Source: an uncultured Prevotellaceae bacterium
GTDB lineage: Bacteria > Bacteroidota > Bacteroidia > Bacteroidales > Bacteroidaceae
Assembly: GCA_902801375.1 (NCBI GenBank)
Contig: CADCIB010000002.1
Span: 293,500-357,499 of the forward strand
Length of the DNA stretch: 64,000 nt
Direction: 5' to 3'
Below are positions 42,554 through 51,900 of this stretch, in pieces. A program made the translations under genes and the position numbers. Positions within the stretch are counted from its first letter, which is position 1. The number at the start of each line of letters is the position of its first letter. Below the pieces are notes generated by a model. It did no database searches, had not been told where the DNA came from, and was given only the letters and a program-made list of their open reading frames with translations.

Positions 42554-44548
42554 ATGAATCTTAATCTTAGTTCCGAGATTGTGCTGAACCAGGTTTCGGC
42601 CGATTTCTATTCTCCCAAGAGTGAAGTGGAACGCTCGCAGGTCACCCGTTGTGAGAAAATTCCCACCGACATCTATCCCAACGTCGACGAGGCTTCGCGG
42701 AAAATCGCCGACGACATCGAGCGCGAGATCCGCCGCAAAGATGCCAACAACCAGATGTGCGTCTTAGGTCTGGGCACTGGCACCTCGCTCACACCCGTCT
42801 ATGCCGAACTGGCACGCCGCCATCAGGAAGAGGGGCTGAGCTTCCGCAATGTCATCGTCTTCAACGTCTACGAGTATTACCCATTGAAGCCCGACGCACA
42901 GAACAGCTGCATCGAACAGCTGCGCCAGCGCTTCCTCAACCACGTCGACATCAAGGAGACCAACATCCACACCTTCGACTTCTGCATCAACCAGGACAAG
43001 GTGCGCGAGCATTGCCGGCACTACGAGCAGCTCATCGCCGAGGCAGGCGGCATCGACGCCATGATGCTCGGACTGGGCCGACTGGGCAACATCGGTACCA
43101 ACGTGCCGGGTTCGTCCATGAACTCTGGTCCGCGGCTCATCCTGCTCGACCCCATCATCCGCGAAGAGCTGTCGTTGAGCTTCGGCAACAACGAGCAGAT
43201 ACCTGCCACCGCCATGACCATGGGCGTGGGCACCATCCTCTCCGCACGTAAGATCTTCCTCACCGCCTGGGGCGACGAGAAAGCCAGCATCATCCAGAAG
43301 ACCGTCGAGGGACGCATCACCGACACGCTGCCGGCATCCTTCCTGCAGACCCACAAAGATGCTCACGTCGTGATCGACCTCTCCGCAGCCTCGCGACTCA
43401 CCCGCATGGTGCACCCCTGGCTCGTGGCTTCGTGCGAGTGGACCGACAAGCTGGTGCGCTCTGCCCTCGTATGGCTCTGCCAGGAAACGGGCAAACCCAT
43501 CCTGAAGCTCACCAACAAAGACTACAACGAGCATGGACTCTCCGAGCTGCTCGCCCTCTATGGCTCCGCCTACAACGCCAACATCAAGATTTTCAACGAT
43601 CTGCAGCACACCATCACCGGATGGCCTGGCGGCAAACCCAATGCCGACGACACCTACCGCCCTGAGCGTGCCTTGCCCTATCCCAAGCGCGTCATCATCT
43701 TCTCGCCGCACCCCGACGACGATGTCATCTCCATGGGTGGCACACTGCGACGCCTCGTGGTGCAGGGACACGATGTACATGTGGCCTACGAGACCAGCGG
43801 CAACATTGCCGTGGGCGACGAGGAGGTCACCCGCTTCATGCACTTCATCAACGGCTTCAACCAGCTCTTCGCCGAAGAGAAAGACACCGTCATCAAAGAG
43901 AAGTACAAGGAAATCAAACAATTCCTCGCCCAGAAGAAAGACGGCGACATGGACACTCAGGACATACGCACCATCAAGGGACTCATCCGTCGTGGAGAAG
44001 CACGCACGGCAAGCACCTTCAACGAGATACCCCTCGACCATGTACACTTCCTCGACCTGCCTTTCTATGAAAGCGGAAAGATAGAAAAGCTGCCCATGGG
44101 CGAGGCCGATGTCGACATCGTGCGCCAACTGCTCGAGCAGGTGCAGCCCCACCAGATCTATGTGGCAGGCGACCTTGCCGACCCCCACGGCACGCACAAG
44201 AAATGCACCGACGCCGTGCTGGCAGCCCTCGACTGCATCAAGCAGGAGGAACCCGAAGGATGGATCAGCGACTGCCGCGTCTGGATGTACCGCGGCGCCT
44301 GGGCAGAATGGGAAATCGAGAACATCGAGATGTGCGTGCCCATGAGCCCCGAAGAGCTCCGCGCCAAGCGCAACGCCATCCTCAAGCACCAGAGCCAGAT
44401 GGAGAGCGCACCCTTCCTCGGCAACGACGAGCGCCTGTTCTGGCAACGTGCCGAAGACCGCAATCGCGCCACCGCCAAGCTCTACGACGACCTCGGACTG
44501 GCCTGCTACGAGGCGATGGAAGCCTTCGTCGAGTATAAGATGAAGTAA
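42554..44548 (+). CDS. Fusion of a NagB-like domain (active site lost) and a PIG-L/LmbE deacetylase
   Basis: 664 residues. Residues about 45-310 align with NagB, but the active-site positions differ: FNMDEY is FNVYEY (Tyr106 where Asp72 is), and [11 protein letters not shown] is GRLGNIGTNVP, losing the Asp, His and Glu. It therefore looks unable to deaminate and may bind sugar phosphate. Residues about 375-660 form a PIG-L/LmbE N-deacetylase, with SPHPDDD (His386, Asp388, Asp389) and DPHGTHKK (His545, His548), the zinc and catalytic motifs. Similar fusions are annotated as glucosamine-6-phosphate deaminase in Bacteroidales. I infer that the C-terminal part removes acetyl from an amino sugar and that the N-terminal part senses it. 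Confidence 0.85.
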   Translation: MNLNLSSEIVLNQVSADFYSPKSEVERSQVTRCEKIPTDIYPNVDEASRKIADDIEREIRRKDANNQMCVLGLGTGTSLTPVYAELARRHQEEGLSFRNVIVFNVYEYYPLKPDAQNSCIEQLRQRFLNHVDIKETNIHTFDFCINQDKVREHCRHYEQLIAEAGGIDAMMLGLGRLGNIGTNVPGSSMNSGPRLILLDPIIREELSLSFGNNEQIPATAMTMGVGTILSARKIFLTAWGDEKASIIQKTVEGRITDTLPASFLQTHKDAHVVIDLSAASRLTRMVHPWLVASCEWTDKLVRSALVWLCQETGKPILKLTNKDYNEHGLSELLALYGSAYNANIKIFNDLQHTITGWPGGKPNADDTYRPERALPYPKRVIIFSPHPDDDVISMGGTLRRLVVQGHDVHVAYETSGNIAVGDEEVTRFMHFINGFNQLFAEEKDTVIKEKYKEIKQFLAQKKDGDMDTQDIRTIKGLIRRGEARTASTFNEIPLDHVHFLDLPFYESGKIEKLPMGEADVDIVRQLLEQVQPHQIYVAGDLADPHGTHKKCTDAVLAALDCIKQEEPEGWISDCRVWMYRGAWAEWEIENIEMCVPMSPEELRAKRNAILKHQSQMESAPFLGNDERLFWQRAEDRNRATAKLYDDLGLACYEAMEAFVEYKMK

Positions 44549-44596
44549 TACGGAGAGCATGCACAATAGCCGACAATCAAACAACAGCAATCGCGT

Positions 44597-44965
44597 ATGA
44601 AGACATTAGGAAACATCATCTGGGTCATCTTCGGCGGACTGGAGATTGCCATCGAATACTTCCTGGCGGGACTGGCCTTGATGATCACCATCATCGGCAT
44701 ACCCTTCGGGCTGCAGAGCATGAAACTCGGCATTCTCGCCCTCTGGCCGTTCGGTTCAAAGATCAGGCGCAAGGAGCCGCAGCCCGGTTGCCTGAACCTG
44801 TTCATGAACGTGCTGTGGTTCTTTATCGGCGGCATATGGATATGGATCACCCATCTCCTCTTCGGCATTCTCTTCTGCATCACCATCATCGGCATTCCGT
44901 TCGGGAAGATGCACTTCCGCCTGGCCAAGCTGGCGCTCTCGCCCTTCGGCAAGGAAATCGTGTGA
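44597..44965 (+). CDS. yccF: YccF-family inner-membrane protein
   Basis: 122 residues with two hydrophobic hairpins that repeat the same motif: GLALMITIIGIPFGLQSMKLGILALWPFG and ILFCITIIGIPFGKMHFRLAKLALSPFG. This internal duplication and the TIIGIPFG signatures define the YccF (DUF307) family. Function unknown; probably four membrane segments. 48 bp after the fusion gene; likely the end of the nagB transcript. Confidence 0.9.
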   Translation: MKTLGNIIWVIFGGLEIAIEYFLAGLALMITIIGIPFGLQSMKLGILALWPFGSKIRRKEPQPGCLNLFMNVLWFFIGGIWIWITHLLFGILFCITIIGIPFGKMHFRLAKLALSPFGKEIV

Positions 44966-45002
44966 GCCCCAGCGAATGCCACATGACACCCACTAACTCA
45001 AC

Positions 45003-45039
45003 ACAAAAAAGGCGCAGAGGATTTCCTTTCCCCTGCGCC
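45003..45039 (-). terminator. Terminator of the truncated LRR gene
   Basis: On the minus strand GGCGCAG (45039-45033) pairs with CTGCGCC (45017-45011), then TTTTTTGTG. Lies 25 bp after the LRR gene stop, and within the 98-bp gap after yccF, so it may also stop the nagB transcript. Confidence 0.75.
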
Positions 45040-45063
45040 TCCTGCTATTTTCAAACTGCGCGA

Positions 45064-46050
45064 CTATTTCATCACCACCTTCACGCTCTTGCTGCCAATC
45101 TTCACAATGGCAATGTCCTTGTCGCGGAGCGAAGTGCAGATGTCCGTAGTTCCCACTGAAGCCTTGGCAGAGCCCACCAGCTTGCCAGTGACATCATAGA
45201 TAGCTATCTCTGTGCCTTCAGCAGCTCCCGTGATGCTCACCACAGGGCCGTTGGTTTGAATCAGCACGGGCAGAGCCTCAATGCTGCCCAGGGCAGTAGC
45301 TCCTGTACCAAAGGTAATTGTGGGCTCCACATCAATCCAACAGAGTGTAGCTGTTGCAGTCTCAGAGTTGTTGTAGCCCGCCTTCGTGGCATACACACTT
45401 ACTTGATAGGTAACACATAACTCTACCTCGTCGCCTATCCCTGACTTAATATCCCTGTCGGTAATGGTATATTGGCAAGTGGCGCCATCTGTGGCGCAGC
45501 TGAACATCAGCTTCCCATTTGCGTAGCTGATGGTGGGCTTAGCGCATTGCTCAGGCTCAGGAGTGGTTCCACCTCCGCTGCCTGTGCCTTCCTCAATGAA
45601 CAGGAAGTCCTTCCAGCCGTCAGTGTTTTTGTACTTATCTTTTGTTCCTACAGGGACATAGAGCGTGGTGTTGTTAAAAACATCCAACGTAAACGTACTC
45701 CTGCCTGAATTCTTTCCATAAATCGCAAATGGCTCTTCAATCAGGGAAACCACTTCCATGAGATTCTTACAATAGAAAGCATAGCCGTCGATGGAGGTGA
45801 CGCTGTTGGGGATTGTGATGGAGGTGAGGCCGCTGCAGCCCTCGAAAGCAGAGCTGCCGATGGAGGTGACGCTGTTGGGGATGGTTATTGAGGTGAGGCT
45901 GGTGCAATCATAGAAAGCATATGCGCCGATGGAGGTGACTCTGTTGGGGATGTTTATGGAGGTGAGGCTACTGCAGTTAGAGAAAGCAGAGCCGCCGATG
46001 GAGGTCACACTGTTGGGGATGGTGATGGAGGTGAGGCTACTGCAGGGCGC
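45064..46050 (-). pseudogene. 5'-truncated BspA-like LRR surface protein
   Basis: The frame holds four LRR_5-type repeats ([20 protein letters not shown] pattern), a Ser/Gly-rich linker, a fibronectin-like or CHU_C-type domain ([36 protein letters not shown]) and a C-terminal sorting-type tail ([31 protein letters not shown]). Repeats run into 46050 and then stop matching anything of this family: there is no signal peptide, and the frame is closed by TGA at 46074-46072 with no ATG. So the 5' part has been cut off and replaced by foreign sequence. A GTG at 46008 could start a short protein, but without a signal sequence it would not be exported. Confidence 0.75.
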
Positions 46051-46146
46051 GTATTTGCAACTTATTGTGTGTCAGCAATTTTTACACTAAACGGTAGAAA
46101 AGTGATGTCGACGATTCTGGAGATGATGAAAAAGATGAAGATTTAA
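46048..46146 (+). pseudogene. Possible 3' remnant of a lost plus-strand gene
   Basis: The frame [12 protein letters not shown]...TLNGRKVMSTILEMMKKMKI ends in TAA at 46144-46146 and reads like a protein C-terminus. It starts exactly where LRR homology ends, so it may be the tail of an element that inserted there. A short hairpin with a T-tract (AACTTtttatAAGTTTTT, about 46154-46172) follows the stop as a terminator would. I cannot name the gene; chance is possible. Confidence 0.3.
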
Positions 46147-46438
46147 CGTTTTTAACTTTTTATAAGTTTTTGCATAAGTGTGTTGAATAATATCTATTAT
46201 GAAATAAGATGGTTTGGCGAGGTAATCTTAGATTCTAAAAATAAAAGAATGATGCAGCTATTTTTGACAAGGATTATATGGAGATTATTCACTTTGGAGG
46301 TAAAATCATGAAATTGCAGTAAAAAAGTGTGAAAATATTGCAATAATTAGGCGTTTGTTAATCTTGTTTTATGGAAAATGCCTAAATTTGCAAACCAAAC
46401 TTAATAAAATCGTATGATTCTTATTAAATATAATTTAT
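46147..46438 (+). other. AT-rich non-coding stretch with a -7 box for the DUF4143 ATPase
   Basis: No gene seen. TAAATTTG at 46383-46390 matches TAnnTTTG and lies 49 bp before the next start. The best TTG boxes are 16 or 25 bp upstream of it, both off the usual spacing. Confidence 0.45.
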
Positions 46439-47692
46439 ATGAGTGTTAGTAAAGATGTCATCAAACAGTGCCTGATTAGTAAGCAGCGCGAGGTGGATGA
46501 GGCGGTGATTGTGAACCGCCCCATAGACTTTGAAGAGAATGGCAATTATGTGATAGTTGGCGTGAGACATGCGGGTAAGTCGTACCTGCTATATCAGCGT
46601 GTGCGTCAGCTACAGGCAGCAGGAAAGGGATGGGACGAGATTCTGTTTGTGGATTTTGAGGATGAGCGTCTGGCGGAATTCCAGACGGAAGACTTCAACA
46701 GTCTGCTGGAGGCCCATCTGGAACTGTATGGCAAGAAGCCGGTGGTGTTTTTGGATGAGGTGCAAAACATTCCGCACTGGGATAAGTTTGTGCGGAGACT
46801 GACTGATGCTAAATACAGGGTATATGTTACTGGTAGCAATGCAAAGATGCTGAGCAAAGAGGTGGCAACCACACTGGGCGGACGGTTCTTTATCCATGAT
46901 GCGTATCCGTATTCATTTAAAGAATATCTGGCAGCGCAGCAGGTGGAACTGAAAGAACATTGGGAGTATGACACTATCCAAAGAAGTGAGGTGAAACGGC
47001 ATCTGAACGAGTACTTTTATTACGGTGGTCTGCCAGAGATCCTGTCGTTTAAGAACAAGCGGGCTATGCTTTCGAGCTTGTACCAGAAGATCTACCTGGG
47101 TGACATCTGTGCACGAAACAACATTAAGAACGATAGGGTGCTGAACATCCTGATCAAGAAGATGGCGGAGAGCGTGAAACAGCCGTTGTCATATAACAGA
47201 CTGAGGAACGTGATAGTGGCAACAGGGTCACCCATCAGTGTGCCTACTACGATAGACTATGCGGATTATGCCTCTGACAGTTGGCTGATACTGCCCATGG
47301 AGAACGAGGTTGGGAAACTGACGGAGAAGGAGACACAGAAGAAATACTACTTCGTTGACAACGGTCTGCTGAACCTGTTCTTGATGAATTCAGAGACATC
47401 GTTACTGGAGAACATGGTGGCGGTGGAACTGTGCAGGCGGTATGGCAAGAAGAATGTGTATTTCCTGAACGCGGAGAAGGAGATAGACTTCATTGTGCCT
47501 GACGAGAAGCTGGCCATACAGGTATCCTACAGCATCAAGGATGAGACCACATACAACAGGGAGGTGCCGCCACTGGTGAAGTATGCCAAGGCGCACGAGG
47601 ACTGGAAGTACCTACTGATTACTTATGATGAGGAGGGCACGGAAGAGGGAATACCCGTGGTGCCGGTGTGGAAGTGGCTGATGAAGGTGTGA
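46439..47692 (+). CDS. AAA-type ATPase with DUF4143 domain
   Basis: 417 residues. N-terminal AAA_14 P-loop domain: GVRHAGKSYLLYQ (Walker A), KKPVVFLDEVQNIPHW (Walker B) and YVTGSNAKMLSKEVATTLGGR (sensor 1). C-terminal DUF4143 with NAEKEIDFIV, a nuclease-like D-E-x-D/E pattern found in this family (EIDFIVPDEKLAIQVSYS fits the PD-(D/E)xK-like end). These proteins are frequent in many copies in Bacteroidales and archaea; their role is unknown, and they are often found near mobile or defence genes. Separate gene with its own promoter; a 76-bp gap precedes the MBL gene. Confidence 0.85.
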   Translation: MSVSKDVIKQCLISKQREVDEAVIVNRPIDFEENGNYVIVGVRHAGKSYLLYQRVRQLQAAGKGWDEILFVDFEDERLAEFQTEDFNSLLEAHLELYGKKPVVFLDEVQNIPHWDKFVRRLTDAKYRVYVTGSNAKMLSKEVATTLGGRFFIHDAYPYSFKEYLAAQQVELKEHWEYDTIQRSEVKRHLNEYFYYGGLPEILSFKNKRAMLSSLYQKIYLGDICARNNIKNDRVLNILIKKMAESVKQPLSYNRLRNVIVATGSPISVPTTIDYADYASDSWLILPMENEVGKLTEKETQKKYYFVDNGLLNLFLMNSETSLLENMVAVELCRRYGKKNVYFLNAEKEIDFIVPDEKLAIQVSYSIKDETTYNREVPPLVKYAKAHEDWKYLLITYDEEGTEEGIPVVPVWKWLMKV

Positions 47693-47768
47693 GGATTGAG
47701 AAGTTTAGGGAGATACTGGAATTGGAGGAGAAGTATAAGCATGTGAACCAATATAAGTGAAAGGATTT

Positions 47769-48905
47769 ATGAGAATTATCATTCTTCCGGCACTCAATGG
47801 AGATTGTATTCTGGTGGAATTCCAGACATCTCATTATATTCTTATTGATGGAGGATATGTGGATACATACGAGAACTATCTTTTACCTACTTTAAAAGAA
47901 ATTGAAGCGCAAGGATGTAAACTTGATGTGGTGGTTGTGACCCATATAGACAGTGACCATATCTCTGGCATCATCAGGTTGTTGGAAGATATGCCAATCG
48001 GGATAGGAGAAATATGGTATAACGGTTACAGACATATTCAGTCAGTGGCTGTCACCACGGAAGAAAAAGAAACGTTTGCTCATAGAAATATCTGCAAGGA
48101 GAGTCAATCAGAAGAATGCAAACCAATTAGTGCTAAACAGGGGTGTACCTTGTCTGCACTTATAGCACGAAACGGGATTCCTTGGAATACACAGGGGAAG
48201 GGTAACGCCATTATGGCACCAATGTCCTTTACTTTAGGAGATGCTATCATTCACGTCCTTTCTCCCAATAATGAGGACATAGGAGCTCTTGAAAGTTTTT
48301 GGAAGAAAAGGCTGATTAAAGATGGATTGCTTAAAAAGGCTCACAGCGAAGAGTACTGGGATGATGCTTATGAGTTTAGTCTTAGCAAAGATATGCCAGG
48401 ATTTCATTTCCATGAGAAAAAGGTATCTAAGAGTTACGATCTGCTTAAGTTGTGTAAGGAAGTTTACGAACCAGATGGTTCAGCAAGCAACGGCAGTTCC
48501 ATTTCATTCGTGCTTGAGACTAAAGGGAAGAGATTACTGTTTTTAGGAGATTCACATGCGGAAACTGTGGCGGCTTCTCTGAGGGCTCTTTACGGTGAAG
48601 AGAAAGCGCCATATATATTTGATGCGGTGAAACTGTCTCACCATGGTAGCTATAACAATAATTCGCCAGAGTTATTTAAATTGATAGTTTCAGACAAATG
48701 GTTGGTTTCCACGAATGGAGATAAGTATAACCACCCCGATATGCCTGCGCTAGCACATATCATTACTAAGGGTAAAGGTATGAAGATATATTTCAATTAT
48801 GACTTACCAATCTGCAAGGAGCTAAGTGATGGATTATACCACAAAGATTTTGACTTTGAAATCATAACTCCTGAAGGAGAGAGCGGCATCCAAATCGAGA
48901 TATGA
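47769..48905 (+). CDS. MBL-fold hydrolase, first gene of an AVAST type I-like operon
   Basis: 378 residues from the ATG at 47769, chosen because AAAGGA precedes it by 4 bases; a GTG at 47757 is in frame. The metallo-beta-lactamase fold is shown by LIDGGYV (Asp27), THIDSDH (His59, Asp61, Asp63, His64; HxDxDH in place of HxHxDH, as in ComEC-like and related members), the FLGDSHAET block and LSHHGS (His291, His292). It lacks a signal peptide and membrane segments, so it is a cytoplasmic hydrolase or nuclease candidate. It is one base from the STAND gene, a pairing reported for Avs type I. Whether it cuts nucleic acid or acts as a regulator is unknown. Confidence 0.85.
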   Translation: MRIIILPALNGDCILVEFQTSHYILIDGGYVDTYENYLLPTLKEIEAQGCKLDVVVVTHIDSDHISGIIRLLEDMPIGIGEIWYNGYRHIQSVAVTTEEKETFAHRNICKESQSEECKPISAKQGCTLSALIARNGIPWNTQGKGNAIMAPMSFTLGDAIIHVLSPNNEDIGALESFWKKRLIKDGLLKKAHSEEYWDDAYEFSLSKDMPGFHFHEKKVSKSYDLLKLCKEVYEPDGSASNGSSISFVLETKGKRLLFLGDSHAETVAASLRALYGEEKAPYIFDAVKLSHHGSYNNNSPELFKLIVSDKWLVSTNGDKYNHPDMPALAHIITKGKGMKIYFNYDLPICKELSDGLYHKDFDFEIITPEGESGIQIEI

Positions 48906-48906
48906 T

Positions 48907-51900
48907 ATGTATGAGAAGCTGATAGTACAAGTTATCTGTGACAAGGAAATAGGAACTGCATTCTATGTGGCTCCTGATCTATTATTAACAGCATGGCACA
49001 CTGTAGAATCATTCAAAAATGATGGAAATAACGTGGTGAAGGCTGTTGGGGGCGATTTGAAGTTTGTGGTAGATAAAATATATGAGAATGCAGATGTCGC
49101 AGTGTTGAAGGTGCAGGGAAAAACATCAGAAGAGTATTTGCCTCTGCTATCTCATCATATAAGAATTGGAGAAAGTTGCATTACGTTTGGATATCCTGAT
49201 ACAGCCAAACTGAAAGGACAGAGGATTAACGGCAACATCAATCAGAAAGTATTAGATTCGACTGCAGATTATAATCTTCAGACTGATGACACGGGAGACT
49301 GTCTTAACTATAGCGGCATGTCGGGCGCTCCTGTTTTTCAGGGCGACAATGTTGTGGGTGTTGTCATAGAACAAATAGGGAATAGCTTAAACCTTGTGAG
49401 TGTCCAAAAATTGAATGATATTCAAGAAGAAGGGTATCTGCCAATAGAAACAGAGCAGGGGGTGACAACAATACCAGCGTCAATAGCGCAAGATGTTGAG
49501 GCTTCACAACCGAATTTTGACGTCATTCAAGCTTTGGATGAGCGTCTTACAGAAAGAAGTAGCAAGTGGGTTTTGTTGTATGGATCACCAGGCTGTGGCA
49601 AGACCACATTGACCGCTTACTTTGAGTCGGAATACGAGAATTTGGAAGTATTAGGTAGGTTCTTCTTTAAGGTGCCTAATGATACGCGTAGTCGAGCAGA
49701 ACGCTGCTCTCAAGGGTTCTTTGTTAACTGGTTAGAGACCATTTATGCAAATCGTACAGGCGCTGAACTTGTAAAGTCCTCATTTGAGGATAAACGTAAT
49801 GGGATAGCAGGATGGCTAAGGGTAATCAGCCGTGTATTATTAAACGAAGGTAAACGTGGTGTAATCTTTATTGACGGACTGGATGAATTGTCAACAGAAA
49901 ATGCCAACCGCGTAGATGATTTCCTTTCGCTAATTCCCGACACGCTGCCTGATAATATCAGCATAGTGTTGTCTTGCATTACAAAAGAGATACTGCCTGC
50001 CAGTGTGATCGGGAGAATTGCTGCGGACGACTATATTGAAGTTACGCCATTGAAAATGGCTGCATGCGAATCGTTCATACAAGAAAACAGCGGCGAGTGG
50101 TCTAAGCCTTACTCGTTTATACAAGCTGTTGCTGTTAAGACAGAGGGTCATCCCCTATATATGAACTATCTCTGTCGCTATATTTCTGAAACCTTTAATG
50201 AGACTACCAAAGAATGCGAACTGAATGACTGGCTGATGAGTTTGCCTACTATTAATGGAGATATCCGCTCTTATTATGAAGCCGTCTGGAAGAAGGCGGA
50301 TCCTAAAGGTGTCGTATTCGAAGTACTGGCTTTGTTGTCTCAAACAAGAGGACCTATCGAAGAGGAGCATTTGATAGGTATGATGAAAAGTCCAAACCCC
50401 TTTGAATTCAAGTCGGTTACCAAGGAGTTCTGGCATTTGTTAAAAGAGAAAGACTCCGACGTATATGAAATATATCATAGCTCATTCCGGCTTTTCATCA
50501 CGGGGAATCTTTCTACTATTATTAATTATACCAATGACCAGATAGCGGCCTATTGTGACGCTCATAAAGAACAAATATATTCTATAGAAAATCACTTGCA
50601 TCACGTAGTTAATGGCAGCGATGTGAGGAAAGGTCTAGCTATGTGTAATCAGAATTGGGCGGACCAATGTGCCATAAACGACGTGTCGCCAGACCTGGTA
50701 ATGCATGACATCAAAGAATGCCTGTCGCTGGCTGTGGACAACAATCTTCCAATTGAGGTCGTAAGGCTGATGCTGCTAGCGCAACGTATAGAAATGCGTT
50801 GTGACTCAATCATGGTGGATAATGCAAAAGAGGTGGCGGATATAAAGATACTTATGGGGAAACCTGCAGTGGCACTGAAGTATCTGGTAAGGGACAATAG
50901 TCTCTTAGTGGGCATTGATACGGCGATTTCCTATTTGCGCTGTTTGTTTGAATTAGGGTATGAGGATGAGGCGTACACCTTATCGTGTGCTATAGAGGCA
51001 GCCATCAGGAAGGAAATAAACGAAAACATTGGAAAAAAATCCAGCCCATATGTATTTGTGCTCAAAGGTCAATTGATGGTGGAAGGAATTCTGGCGGGAT
51101 ATGAAGATCCTGCCCATTTGCCACACTACCTCAGTTTTCTCAATCGTCTGATAGAAGGAAAAGACGAAGGGACCATCAAAATGAAATCGATGATTCGCGA
51201 GATGATTTTAGCCTATCAGATTTCAAATGAACTGCGATCCGGCAAAAAGATTGACATAGGGCAGCATTTGAAAAAATATGAAATTGACTGGAATGAAGAG
51301 TTTCTTATGTTCTTCGTCAAGGTCATAGCGTTATATGATCATATAGATACAGGGTTACATGCCATTGGTCACAATGAAGCCTTCAATGACTGTCTGAGAC
51401 AGGTTGAGGAAGCCATGTTAAGCCACACCTTTAAGTTTTGTGAAGATGAACTGAAGATGTTACCTAGTGGGTTGATTGATAAAATAATCCGTACGGATAT
51501 CGTTCAAAAGATACTGAAGGATTATGGACCCAATCCCGGATCTTTTGTATTCAGGAAGGATAATGGTGTTGATGTTGATGCCGATTCGCTGAATCATTTC
51601 TATCAGGAGAGTCTGTATTTGGCATATCTCGATGAAGAACTGACTTGCCCGGCACTGAACCGCAACTATCATGGTGACATCAGTTGGGCAAGATATATTG
51701 AAGCCTTAGTGGCTCGGACTGCATACGTCAATGGAGTCCTCTACAGGAAAAGAGCGGTTGGCGAGGATTATCAAGGAATGTATGCTACAGTCAAGGAGAT
51801 TATTGACTCCATGGATTTTTCCTTTGAACAGCGTGTGAGATGGAAGCGGAGCTACTTGTTGCCTGAAGAGTTAATCCCATTTGTATATGACAAACTGGCT

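Noticed and set aside
42764-44590. 608-residue minus-strand frame over the NagB-like/PIG-L gene
   Set aside because: Shadow of the fusion gene, whose domains and motifs are recognisable.
46147-46438. Short frames in the AT-rich gap (for example 19-20 codons ending near 46320)
   Set aside because: Too short, with no start signal or similarity that I can recognise.
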